From Cellulosimicrobium arenosum (lineage in GTDB: Bacteria; Actinomycetota; Actinomycetes; Actinomycetales; Cellulomonadaceae), in assembly GCF_014837295.1 (NCBI RefSeq), contig NZ_JACYHB010000017.1, positions 1 through 64,000 on the forward strand: a DNA stretch of 64,000 nt. Reading direction: 5' to 3'. Numbering within the stretch: position 1 is the stretch's first letter; each line of letters opens with the position of its first letter. The position numbers and the translations under genes are program-made. Positions 52,278-60,218 of the stretch are shown in pieces. Under the pieces are notes generated by a model. It made no database searches and had not been told where the DNA came from. It worked only from the letters and a program-made list of their open reading frames with translations.

Positions 52278-53672
52278 GTGCCCGTCGCCCCCCAGGTCCT
52301 GCGCCACGCCGCGGACCCGACCACGCGCGAACGACCCGCGCTGCGCACCGCCGACCGCACCCGCACCTACGCGGAGCTCGGCGTGGACGTGCGGACGGGG
52401 GCGCACGAGCTGCGCGCCACCGGGACCGGCACCAGCGACCTCGTCGCCGTCTCCCTCGCGGATCCGGTCGACCTCGTGACCGCGGCCCTCGCCGTCGACC
52501 ACGCCGGGGCGACACCTCTGGTCTGCGACCCGGCATGGTCGCGGGCGCAGCGCGCCGAGGTCCTGCGGACCGTCGCGCCGCGCACGTTCCTCGAGGTGCC
52601 GCTGCCGCGGGGCACCGTCGGGTCCGGCACCGACGCCCCCGCCCGCGCCGCCCGGCCGGACGATCTCGCCTGGGCCGGCTTCTCGTCCGGGAGCACCGGA
52701 CGTCCCCGCGCCGTCGTGCGGACGCGGTCCTCGTGGGCCGGCTCGTTCGACCACGTCACGCGGCTCACGGGCACGACGGCGACGGACACGGTGCTCGTCC
52801 CGGGCCCCCTCGCGTCCTCGCTGTCCTTCTTCGCGGTCGCCCACGCGCTCGCGACGGGCGCGTGCGCGTACGTGACGCGCACGCCCGCGGCGACGGCCAC
52901 GGCCCTGGCGGTCAGCGACGTCGTGCACCTGGTCCCGCAGGTCCTGGACACGATCCTCGACGCGGTCGACGCCGGCGCCCCGTCGCGGCTGCGCCGTGCC
53001 GTGGTCGGGGGCGCCTCGGTCTCCCCCGGCGCACGGTCGCGCGCCGCGGCCCACGGCGTCGGCCTCCTCACCTACTACGGGGCGGTGGAGCTGTCGTTCG
53101 TGGCCGTCGACGTCGACGGCCGGGGGCTGCGGCCGTTCCCCGGCGTCGAGGTGGACGTGCGGCCGCTCACGGGAGCCCACGTCGGCGAGGTGTGGGTCCG
53201 CTCCCCCTGGGTGGCGAGCGGCTATCTCGCGCACGTCACGGGACCGCTGCGCCGCGACGGGCCCTGGGCCACTGTGGGCGACCTCGCGGACCCGCCCGGA
53301 ACCGGCCCGCTCGTCCTGCGCGGACGGGGCGACGGCGCGATCCTCACCGGCGGCGCGACGGTCGTCCCCGAGGACGTCGAGATCGTCCTGCGCGCCGTCC
53401 CCGGTGTGCGCGACGTGGTCGTGCTGGGTACGCCCCACCGCCGGTTCGGGGCCGTCGTCACCGCGATCGTGGAGTGCGACGGGCTCCCGGGGCTGCGTGC
53501 CCATCTCGAGCGCGTCGCGCGCTCGGCGCTCGCTCCCGCGCAGCGCCCACGCCGCTGGTACGGCACGTCGACGCTGCCGCGCACGCCCTCGGGAAAGCCG
53601 GCCCGCGGTGCCCTGAGCGAGACGCTCGAGGAGCTCGAGACGTCCGGCTCCGACCTGGTGCCGCTGCGATGA
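52278..53672 (+). CDS. AMP-forming acyl-CoA ligase in the biotin operon
   Basis: 464 residues, short for the ANL superfamily. Motifs: FSSGSTGRPRAVVRT (phosphate loop), YYGAVE, VGDLAD, and Lys440 in RTPSGKPARGAL for the adenylation step. The acid it activates is not known. Its place between bioY and bioM, followed by a thiolase-like gene with ATGA overlap, suggests a biotin-related acid such as pimelate or a biotin side chain; this is inference. GTG at 52278, 19 bases after bioY. Confidence 0.87.
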   Translation: MPVAPQVLRHAADPTTRERPALRTADRTRTYAELGVDVRTGAHELRATGTGTSDLVAVSLADPVDLVTAALAVDHAGATPLVCDPAWSRAQRAEVLRTVAPRTFLEVPLPRGTVGSGTDAPARAARPDDLAWAGFSSGSTGRPRAVVRTRSSWAGSFDHVTRLTGTTATDTVLVPGPLASSLSFFAVAHALATGACAYVTRTPAATATALAVSDVVHLVPQVLDTILDAVDAGAPSRLRRAVVGGASVSPGARSRAAAHGVGLLTYYGAVELSFVAVDVDGRGLRPFPGVEVDVRPLTGAHVGEVWVRSPWVASGYLAHVTGPLRRDGPWATVGDLADPPGTGPLVLRGRGDGAILTGGATVVPEDVEIVLRAVPGVRDVVVLGTPHRRFGAVVTAIVECDGLPGLRAHLERVARSALAPAQRPRRWYGTSTLPRTPSGKPARGALSETLEELETSGSDLVPLR

Positions 53673-54832
53673 CCGACCAGCACGCACCGGTGGTCGTCGC
53701 TGCGCGGCGGACCTGGATCGGCACCGTCGGTCGCGGCCACCACGAGCGCACCGAGACGGACCTCGCGGCGGCGGTCCTCGCCGCGACGGCCTGCGACCTG
53801 CGCGGGCTCGGGAACGACACGCCCACGGACGACGTCGTGCTCGGCAGCTGCACCGGCCCGGGCGGCAACGTCGCGCGGGCCGCGGCGCTCGCCGCGGGGC
53901 TCGGCGTGGGCGTGCCCGGGCTGACCGTGGACCGCCAGTGCGGGTCGGGGCTCGCCGCCGTGATCGCCGCTGCCCAGCAGGTCCGTGCGGGCGACGCGCG
54001 CCTCGTCCTCGCGGGCGGCACCGAGAGCGCGTCGCGTGCTCCGCAGCGCGCCCACCGTGCTCCGCACGGCCTGACGCCGTACGCGCGCGCCGCGTTCACG
54101 CCGGCCCCGTGGGCCGACCCCGACATGGGTGCCGCGGCGGACGCGCTCGCCCGGCGCCGCGGCATCACCCGCGAGCGCCAGGACGCCTACGCGGTGCGCA
54201 GCCACACCCTCGCCCGTGCCGCGCACGCCGCAGGACGGTTCGGCCCCGAGTCCGTGCCGGTGGGCGACCGGCTCGACCGCGACGAGCGGGCCCGCCGGCT
54301 CGACCCGGACGTCGTCGGACGCCTGCGCGCGGCCTTCACGCCCGACGGCACCGTCACCGCGGCGACGGCGAGCCCGGTCAGCGACGGGGCGGCCGTCGTC
54401 GCCGTCGTCCCGGAGTCGGTCCGGCGCGACCTGCGCGTGCCCGGGCTGCGCGTCGTCGCCACCGCGAGCGTGGGCTGCGACCCGGCCCTGCCCGGCTGGG
54501 GACCGGTCCCGGCGACCCGCGCCGTGCTCGACCGCGCGGGGTGGTCCGTCGCGGACCTCCGTGCCGTGGAGATCGTCGAGGCCTTCGCCGCGCAGGTCCT
54601 CGCCATGACGGACGCCCTCGGGCTCGACCCGCTCGGCGGGGACGAGCGCGTCTGCGCGGACGGCGGCGCTCTCGCGCTCGGCCATCCGTGGGGCGCGACC
54701 GGAGCGGTCTCGGTCGTGCGGCTGTTCTCGCGACTGGTCCGCGCGGGCGCTCCGGCAGGGGCGCGAGGTCTGGCGACCGCGGCCGTCGGCGGCGGGACGG
54801 GCGTCGCTGCGCTCGTCGAGGTGGTCCGGTGA
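53669..54832 (+). CDS. Thiolase-family protein with altered catalytic motifs
   Basis: 387 residues with a full thiolase fold. The nucleophile Cys91 is in DRQCGSGLAAV and His339 in ALALGHPWGATGA. Two of the four classical motifs are changed: NEAF reads VEAF (Val303 for Asn) and the C-terminal CxG reads AVGGG, with Ala372 where the acid/base Cys should be. Canonical Claisen condensation or thiolysis therefore looks impaired, and the reaction may differ. Overlaps the ligase (ATGA) and bioM (GTGA), so it is made with the biotin transporter. Confidence 0.88.
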   Translation: MTDQHAPVVVAARRTWIGTVGRGHHERTETDLAAAVLAATACDLRGLGNDTPTDDVVLGSCTGPGGNVARAAALAAGLGVGVPGLTVDRQCGSGLAAVIAAAQQVRAGDARLVLAGGTESASRAPQRAHRAPHGLTPYARAAFTPAPWADPDMGAAADALARRRGITRERQDAYAVRSHTLARAAHAAGRFGPESVPVGDRLDRDERARRLDPDVVGRLRAAFTPDGTVTAATASPVSDGAAVVAVVPESVRRDLRVPGLRVVATASVGCDPALPGWGPVPATRAVLDRAGWSVADLRAVEIVEAFAAQVLAMTDALGLDPLGGDERVCADGGALALGHPWGATGAVSVVRLFSRLVRAGAPAGARGLATAAVGGGTGVAALVEVVR

Positions 54833-55611
54833 GGTGGCGTCGGGGAGGGTCGGCCCCGGCACCCGTGCGCGCGGCCGACGAGCCGGTTCCCGCGGTCGGC
54901 GGCCCCCGCGGGTGCGTCGTCGAGCTGGACGACGTGCACGTGCGCCTCGGCGACCGGGACGTCCTGCGCGGGGTCGACCTCGTGCTGCGCGAACGTCGCG
55001 TCGGCGTCGTCGGCGCGAACGGTTCCGGCAAGAGCACCCTCGCGCGCCTGCTCAACGGGCTCGTGCTGCCGACGACGGGGCGCGTGCTCGTCGACGGCCT
55101 CGACACGCGCCGCGACGGTGCCCGGGTGCGTCGACGGGTCGGCTTCGTGTTCACCGACCCCGACGCGCAGATCGTCATGCCGACCGTCGCCGAGGACGTC
55201 GGCTACTCGCTGCGACACGTGCCGGTCGGCCCCGAGCGCGACGCGCGCGTCCGATCGGCCCTCGAGGCGCACGGCCTCGCGGACCATGGCGACCACCCCG
55301 CACACCAGCTCTCGGGCGGGCAGAAGCAGCTGCTCGCACTGACGTCCGTCCTGGTCGGCGAGCCCCGTCTCGTCGTCGCGGACGAGCCGACGACGCTGCT
55401 CGACCTGCGCAACACGCGCCGTGTCGCCGCCGAGCTCGCTGCGCTCGATCAGCAGGTCGTGCTCGTCTCGCACGACCTCGATCTCCTGCACGCCATGGAC
55501 CGCATCCTGGTGGTCGACGGCGGGCGCGTCGTCGCGGACGACGGACCCGCCCCCGCCCTCGCGCACTACCGGCGCCTCGTGGACGCGGACGAGCCGGACG
55601 TCGCCCGGTGA
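54829..55611 (+). CDS. bioM: Biotin ECF transporter ATPase BioM
   Basis: 260 residues; the first ~28 are a linker, then an ABC ATPase: Walker A GANGSGKS (62-69), Q-loop-like FTDPDAQIVMPTVAEDVGY, signature HQLSGGQKQLLAL, Walker B LVVADEPTTLLD and switch His in LVSHDLDLL. The PDAQI/VAEDV pattern is typical of ECF-type (CbiO/EcfA) ATPases. GTG at 54829 overlaps the thiolase stop (GTGA), fixing the start. Confidence 0.92.
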   Translation: MRWRRGGSAPAPVRAADEPVPAVGGPRGCVVELDDVHVRLGDRDVLRGVDLVLRERRVGVVGANGSGKSTLARLLNGLVLPTTGRVLVDGLDTRRDGARVRRRVGFVFTDPDAQIVMPTVAEDVGYSLRHVPVGPERDARVRSALEAHGLADHGDHPAHQLSGGQKQLLALTSVLVGEPRLVVADEPTTLLDLRNTRRVAAELAALDQQVVLVSHDLDLLHAMDRILVVDGGRVVADDGPAPALAHYRRLVDADEPDVAR

Positions 55612-56225
55612 GCCGAGCGGACCGGTCGACGCCGGGCACCTTCCGACCCGGCACGTCCGTCCTGCACCGAGCGTCCGCGGGTGCCAAGCTGCTCGGGCTG
55701 CTCGTCGCCTCCGCCGCGCTCCTGGCCTTCTCGGGCCCGGTCGCCGTCGGGGTGTCCGTCCTCGTCGTGGCCGCGCTGTACGCGGCCGCCGGGGTCGGGC
55801 CCGGGGTGGCGTGGGAGCAGGTGCGGCCGCTGCGCGTCGTCGCGCCCGTCCTGGTCGTCGTGCAGTGGCTCACGCTCGGTCCGTCGGCGGCCGTGGTGCT
55901 CTCGACGCGGCTGGTGGCCCTCGTGGCGCTCGCGGGACTGGTCCTGGTCACGACACGCACGACGGCCGTGCTCGCGGCGATCGAGCGCGGGCTGGGCCCG
56001 CTGCGTCACGTGGGGGTCGACGTCGGGCGGCTCGCCCTGCTGCTCGCGCTCGCGGTGCGCAGCGTGCCGGTCGTCACCGCGCTCTCCGCCCGGGTCCGCG
56101 ACGCGTGCCGTGCGCGCGGACGCGAGCACGACGTGCGCGCCTACGCCGTACCGCTCGTCGTCGGCGCGCTGCGGCAGGCGGACGCGCTCGGTGACGCGCT
56201 GCGCGCGCGGGGGTTCGACGACTAG
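55608..56225 (+). CDS. bioN: Biotin ECF transporter transmembrane (T) component BioN
   Basis: 205 residues with four or five membrane helices (KLLGLLVASAALLAFSG, VAVGVSVLVVAALYAAAGVG, LRVVAPVLVVVQWLTL, LVALVALAGLVLVTT). The T-component signatures that bind the ATPase are at the C-terminus: ARVRDACRARG and ALGDALRARGFDD, both with the Ala-Arg-Gly triplet. GTGA overlap with bioM. Its TAG stop lies inside CTAG shared with the convergent MFS gene. Confidence 0.91.
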   Translation: MSRADRSTPGTFRPGTSVLHRASAGAKLLGLLVASAALLAFSGPVAVGVSVLVVAALYAAAGVGPGVAWEQVRPLRVVAPVLVVVQWLTLGPSAAVVLSTRLVALVALAGLVLVTTRTTAVLAAIERGLGPLRHVGVDVGRLALLLALAVRSVPVVTALSARVRDACRARGREHDVRAYAVPLVVGALRQADALGDALRARGFDD

Positions 56226-57499
56226 CGACCGCGAGGTCCGCCGCGGGCCTGCGCGGGCACGACGCGCCCGCGCAGCGCGAGCGCCGCCGCCACCAGGAGG
56301 CCGACGACGGTGACCGCCAGGACCGCCCGGTAGTCCACCACCCCCACCAGCGCCGCCCCCAGGACGGTCAGCACGAGCTGCGGGACGTGGGTGAGCATGT
56401 TCGTCGCCGCGCTCACCCGGCCCTGGAGCACTGCCGGGGTACGCAGCTGCCGTTCGGTGACGTACCCGACCACGGCCCAGGTGACCCCGAGCCCGACCGC
56501 GCCGAGCCCCACCACGACGGCCACGAGGTTCGAGCCGAGCGCCGGGACGACTCCGAGCGCGAGGATCCCGAACGACCCGGCGACGAACCGGCGGGTCCCC
56601 CAGCGTCCGATCATCCGGGCGGCGGTCAGGCCCGCGACGATCGCCGTGGCCGCCTGCACGGACGAGACCGGACCGAGCAGCTCGGGGGGCAGTCCGAGGC
56701 CGTCCTCGATGATCGCGAGGCTCACGGCGTTGAGCAGCCCGATGGCACCGAACGCGACCACCAGCGCGACGGTGAGCGCTCCGAGCGGCGGGGTGCGCAG
56801 CAGGTGGCGGAAGCCGGCCGTGCCCTCGGCGAGGAACGGCTCCCGGTCCTGCGCCGCGGTCGGTGCGGTCTCGACGACGGCGACACGCGCCATGACGAGC
56901 GCGGCCACGACGAAGGCCGACGACGCGGCGAGGACGAGCGGCACCGGACCGGCGACGGCGTAGGCACCCGCACCGACCACCGGCATGAGCAGGCGGAAGA
57001 CCTGGTCGATCGTCGTCAGGCGTCCGTTGGCGAGGGCGAGCGCGGAGTCGGGCAGCAGGTCACGGACCAGGCCGGACTGTGCGGACGCCGTCGCGAACCC
57101 GACGCCCGAGTAGACGACCGTGACGACGAGCACGAGCCAGACCTGGTCGGGCCCGCGCACCGCAAGGAGCGTGAGGAGGCTCGCGGCGCCCGTGAGGTAG
57201 GACACGACGAGCATGCGCCGGCGCGAGACGCGGTCGGCGACCTGACCGAGCAGCGGGGCCGCGAGAGCGGGCAGGCCGAGGGCGGCGAAGACGAGCCCGG
57301 CGGCACCGTTCGATCCGGTGAGCTCCTTGACCCAGACCGCGAGGATGATCGCGAGCACGGAGTCCGCGAGGTTCGTGAAGCCCCACGCGACCGTGAGCCG
57401 ACGAAACGGCCGCGCACCCAGCGCGGCTCTCGTCTCCGTCCGGTCGGGCACCGCAGCGGACCCGGTGGCCGGCGCCCCGACGGCGGGCGCCTCGCTCAT
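56222..57499 (-). CDS. Major facilitator superfamily transporter
   Basis: 425 residues, 12 membrane helices. FTNLADSVLAIILAVWVKELTGSNGAAGLVFAALGLPALAAPLLGQVADRVSRRRMLVVSYL contains the MFS loop 2-3 motif (GQVADRVSRRRML). It resembles drug/efflux permeases of the DHA3 type; substrate unknown. ATG at 57499 overlaps the stop of the ArsR-type regulator gene (ATGA), so regulator and pump are translated together. The regulator probably controls both genes. Confidence 0.88.
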   Translation of the reverse strand: MSEAPAVGAPATGSAAVPDRTETRAALGARPFRRLTVAWGFTNLADSVLAIILAVWVKELTGSNGAAGLVFAALGLPALAAPLLGQVADRVSRRRMLVVSYLTGAASLLTLLAVRGPDQVWLVLVVTVVYSGVGFATASAQSGLVRDLLPDSALALANGRLTTIDQVFRLLMPVVGAGAYAVAGPVPLVLAASSAFVVAALVMARVAVVETAPTAAQDREPFLAEGTAGFRHLLRTPPLGALTVALVVAFGAIGLLNAVSLAIIEDGLGLPPELLGPVSSVQAATAIVAGLTAARMIGRWGTRRFVAGSFGILALGVVPALGSNLVAVVVGLGAVGLGVTWAVVGYVTERQLRTPAVLQGRVSAATNMLTHVPQLVLTVLGAALVGVVDYRAVLAVTVVGLLVAAALALRGRVVPAQARGGPRGR

Positions 57500-58086
57500 C
57501 GGTCCGCCGCCGGAGGGTCGGCGTTGACGACACCCAGCAGGCGCACGGGTCGTGACCCGGCGGGCCGCAGCGACGGGTCGTCCGAGCGGCCGGCGAACCG
57601 GTCGACCAGGGCCTCGACCTCGCGCGAGAGCGCGTCGAGCTCGGTGCGCGTCGCCCAGAACGAGGCGGTCGTGAGCGTGGAGGCCAGGAGCCAGCCGGGC
57701 TCCTCGCCCGCCGACCTCTCCAGCCACGCCCGGACCCGGTCCGTCTCCTGCCCGAGGAGCGCGGCGCCGACGGCGGCGGCCGCCGGGAGGGACCCGGGGA
57801 CCGCGGGGTCGAACCTGGTCTGGCGGCCCTGCCCGACCGCGCGCCACGGCTTCTCCTTGCCACGTCGCTCGCCGGGCTCCACGAACCCGTATTTCGCGAG
57901 CATGCGCAGGTGGAACGAACAGCTCGCGACGGACTCCCCCGTCGCCTCGGCGCAGCGTGTCGCGGTGACCTCGCCCTCGTCGTCGAGCAGCGACAGGATG
58001 CGCAGCCGCAGCGGGTGGGCGAGCGCGCGCATCCGTTCCGGGTCCGACGTGACGAGCGGTCCGCGCGGGTGGTCCGGGGTCGACAT
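57496..58086 (-). CDS. ArsR-type winged-helix transcriptional regulator
   Basis: 196 residues. N-terminal winged helix: TSDPERMRALAHPLRLRILSLLDDEGEVTATRCAEATGESVASCSFHLRMLAKYGFVEP, the ArsR/HTH_20 pattern. The C-terminal half is helical, with Trp/Leu-rich segments that could bind a ligand; no metal-binding CxC motif. ATG at 58086 lies seven bases after a TAGGCT box, so the mRNA is probably leaderless. A strong palindrome covers its -35 region, consistent with autoregulation and joint control of the MFS gene. Confidence 0.9.
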   Translation of the reverse strand: MSTPDHPRGPLVTSDPERMRALAHPLRLRILSLLDDEGEVTATRCAEATGESVASCSFHLRMLAKYGFVEPGERRGKEKPWRAVGQGRQTRFDPAVPGSLPAAAAVGAALLGQETDRVRAWLERSAGEEPGWLLASTLTTASFWATRTELDALSREVEALVDRFAGRSDDPSLRPAGSRPVRLLGVVNADPPAADR

Positions 58087-58093
58087 GGCCACG

Positions 58094-58132
58094 AGCCTAG
58101 GACGCAAAAGACTTCTTGCGCAAGATATCTTT
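58094..58132 (-). promoter_or_regulatory. Promoter and operator of the ArsR-MFS unit
   Basis: On the minus strand: -35 TTGCGC (58123-58118), 18-base spacer, -10 TAGGCT (58099-58094), ATG at 58086. The 12-base perfect palindrome TCTTGCGCAAGA (58114-58125) covers the -35 box and extends with AAAGA/TCTTT half-arms to 58107-58132. It is clearly richer in A and T than its surroundings. Confidence 0.7.
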
Positions 58133-58835
58133 AGCGAGAACCCGTTGCCGCGGCGGATGCCCGGGCGTCGTGCCACCTGCTCACGACGACGACCACGCCC
58201 AGCACCGCGACAGCGAGCGAGAACCCGGCCAGCACGTCCGTGAGGAAGTGGTACCCGAGGTACAGGCGGCTGCCGGCGACCGCAGCGACCACGACCACGC
58301 TCACCAGCACCCAGACGGCGAGGACCCGCCCGCTGTGATGGCGGTGCCAGATCAGGTACCCGCCCACGAGGACGAGCGTCGACGCGCCGATCGTGTGTCC
58401 CGAGGGGAACGAGAACGAGCGCTCGAGGCCCGCCACCACCATCGACTCCGCCGGCGGGCGGGGGCGCGCGACCACCGCCTTGAGCACGGTCGACACGAGC
58501 GTCGCCAGGACCATGGCACCGGCCAGCAGGGCGGGCTCCCACCACGTCCCCGACCGCCGCGCCCACACGAGGCAACCCACCGCGACGAGCACCGGCAGGA
58601 CGAACGGACCGAACAGGTCCGTGACGATCGTGAGCACGGTCGTGGCCGCTGCCGTGCGGTTCGTCACCAGCCAGGCGAGCAGCGGGTCGTCGAAGGTCGC
58701 GACGTCGTCCGACTCGCGCACCGCGTCGAGCAGGCCGGCGAACGCGGCCACACCCAGCACCACGAGGAGCACCCCGGGCCAGGCCAGCACCACGACGTCG
58801 CGCACCGCCCACCGCCCTGCCGCCGCCTCGTTCAT
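58131..58835 (-). CDS. PAP2-family membrane phosphatase
   Basis: 234 residues with six membrane helices. The three phosphatase signature pieces are present: KAVVARPRPP, FSFPSGHTIGAST and SRLYLGYHFLTDVLAG. Such enzymes remove phosphate from lipid phosphates, for example undecaprenyl pyrophosphate or phosphatidic acid, at the outer membrane face. ATG at 58835; an ATG 11 codons upstream is less likely. Its 3' end touches the operator of the next gene on the same strand. Confidence 0.92.
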   Translation of the reverse strand: MNEAAAGRWAVRDVVVLAWPGVLLVVLGVAAFAGLLDAVRESDDVATFDDPLLAWLVTNRTAAATTVLTIVTDLFGPFVLPVLVAVGCLVWARRSGTWWEPALLAGAMVLATLVSTVLKAVVARPRPPAESMVVAGLERSFSFPSGHTIGASTLVLVGGYLIWHRHHSGRVLAVWVLVSVVVVAAVAGSRLYLGYHFLTDVLAGFSLAVAVLGVVVVVSRWHDARASAAATGSR

Positions 58836-59058
58836 GACTGGCGAGGCTACGCACGCCGGCGGCCCCACGCAGCGCGGGCGGCCACGTCAGGACACCACGA
58901 CCCGACGCCGCCGAGCGGCCGCCCGCGAAAACATGGTGCACCACGCGCGTGCCGCGTGGTTGTGTGGTCACACACCGCGGTGGCGTCCGTCCGGTCCGTA
59001 CCGGGCGGTGGAGGGCCCGGCCAGGCCCACGAGTCCGACGTCACGAAAGGCACGTCCC

Positions 59059-59208
59059 GTGCATCCCCTGATCACCTTCGACGTGGCGGCGCTGAGCCGT
59101 CGCGAGCTCCTCCAAGAACAGACGCTGCGCCGCGAACAGCTGCGCCGCACGTCCACCCGCGTCAACGCGCGCACCCGGCAGGCACGCCTGCCGCGACGCA
59201 CCGCATGA
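59059..59208 (+). CDS. Small basic protein, 49 residues
   Basis: GTG at 59059 with an AAAGG ribosome site; sequence starts VHPLITFDVAALSRRELLQEQTLRREQLRR and is very Arg-rich in its second half. One amphipathic helix is likely. No family recognised. It has its own downstream terminator (59253-59302), which supports a real gene. Bases 58836-59058 upstream hold no other gene. Confidence 0.55.
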   Translation: MHPLITFDVAALSRRELLQEQTLRREQLRRTSTRVNARTRQARLPRRTA

Positions 59209-59252
59209 CGCGCACCCGCCGGACCGGGCCACCCGGTCACGGCGCCCGCACC

Positions 59253-59302
59253 CGAAGGCCCCGGCTCACGGACCACACCGGTCCGACGCGCCGGGGCCTT
59301 CG
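59253..59302 (+). terminator. Terminator after the small basic protein gene
   Basis: Exact 12-base arms CGAAGGCCCCGG (59253-59264) and CCGGGGCCTTCG (59291-59302) with a 26-base loop, ending 27 bases before the orn start. Confidence 0.7.
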
Positions 59303-59316
59303 CCGTCGTGCACCGC

Positions 59317-59322
59317 TAGGCT
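59317..59322 (+). promoter_or_regulatory. -10 box of orn, probable leaderless start
   Basis: TAGGCT followed by seven bases and GTG at 59330. No clear -35, because the preceding terminator occupies that position. Confidence 0.4.
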
Positions 59323-59329
59323 GACCCGC

Positions 59330-60019
59330 GTGAGTCCTGTGAACGCCAACGAACGCATCGTCTGGATCGACTGCGAGATGACCGGGCTCGACCTGGGCAC
59401 GGACGCCCTCGTCGAGGTCGCCGCCGTCGTGACCGACTCCGAGCTCAACGTCCTCGGCGAGGGGGTCGACGTCCTGGTCCGCCCACCGCAGGAGGCCCTG
59501 GACCAGATGGGGGACTTCGTGCGGCGCATGCACACGACCTCCGGCCTCCTCGACGAGCTCGCGCACGGCGTCACCCTCGACGAGGCGCAGCAGATCGTGC
59601 TCGACCACGTGCGCACCTGGGTGCCCGAGCCCGGCAAGGCACCGCTCGCCGGGAACTCCGTCGGCACCGACAAGGGATTCCTCGACCGCGACATGCCCGG
59701 CCTCATGAGCCACCTGCACTACCGGATCATCGACGTGTCGTCGGTCAAGGAGCTCTCGCGTCGCTGGTACCCCCGCGCCTACTTCGCCTCCCCCGAGAAG
59801 CACGGGGGCCACCGGGCGCTCGCGGACATCCTCGAGAGCATCGACGAGCTGCGCTACTACCGCGAGGCCGTGTTCGTCCCGCAGCCCGGCCCGGACACGA
59901 AGTCCGCGCGAGCGCTGGCCCGGCGGATCGCGGCGACGAGCGTCGCGCACCGCGAGGGCGCGGGCGAGGTGGGCACCGTCACAGCGACGGACACCGCCGA
60001 CGTCTCTGCGACGTCCTGA
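59330..60019 (+). CDS. orn: Oligoribonuclease
   Basis: 3'-5' exoribonuclease that degrades 2-5 nt RNA and pGpG, completing RNA and c-di-GMP turnover. 229 residues. DEDDh motifs: ERIVWIDCEMTGLDLGTD, LAGNSVGTDKGFLDRDMP, and the terminal KHGGHRALADILESI. The last ~45 residues are a disordered extension beyond E. coli Orn. GTG at 59330; another in-frame GTG nine bases later is possible. tRNA-His follows, an order also seen in M. tuberculosis. Confidence 0.95.
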   Translation: MSPVNANERIVWIDCEMTGLDLGTDALVEVAAVVTDSELNVLGEGVDVLVRPPQEALDQMGDFVRRMHTTSGLLDELAHGVTLDEAQQIVLDHVRTWVPEPGKAPLAGNSVGTDKGFLDRDMPGLMSHLHYRIIDVSSVKELSRRWYPRAYFASPEKHGGHRALADILESIDELRYYREAVFVPQPGPDTKSARALARRIAATSVAHREGAGEVGTVTATDTADVSATS

Positions 60020-60076
60020 CCGACCGCGGCGAACGGGTACACTTCTTGACGGCTGGTGCGCACGCGCCCGGCTCAT

Positions 60077-60153
60077 GGTGGGTATAGCTCAGCAGGTAGA
60101 GCACCTGGTTGTGGTCCAGGGGGTCGCGGGTTCAAGTCCCGTTACTCACCCCA
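60077..60153 (+). tRNA. tRNA-His (anticodon GTG)
   Basis: 77 nt counting the G at position -1 (60077) that pairs with discriminator C, and encoded CCA. Acceptor GTGGGTA/TACTCAC with one G-T pair, anticodon loop TTGTGGT (GTG), T-arm GCGGGTTCAAGTCCCGT. Confidence 0.95.
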
Positions 60154-60156
60154 TCC

Positions 60157-60186
60157 GCAGGGCCCCTCGTCCGCGAGGGGCCCTGC
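60157..60186. terminator. Terminator after tRNA-His
   Basis: Exact 13-base arms (60157-60169 and 60174-60186) around TCCG, three bases after the tRNA. It lies 33 bases beyond the stop of the convergent AlkD-type gene and may serve both. Confidence 0.85.
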
Positions 60187-60218
60187 GTGCGTCCGGCTCC
60201 ACCGCGACGCCGAGACGC

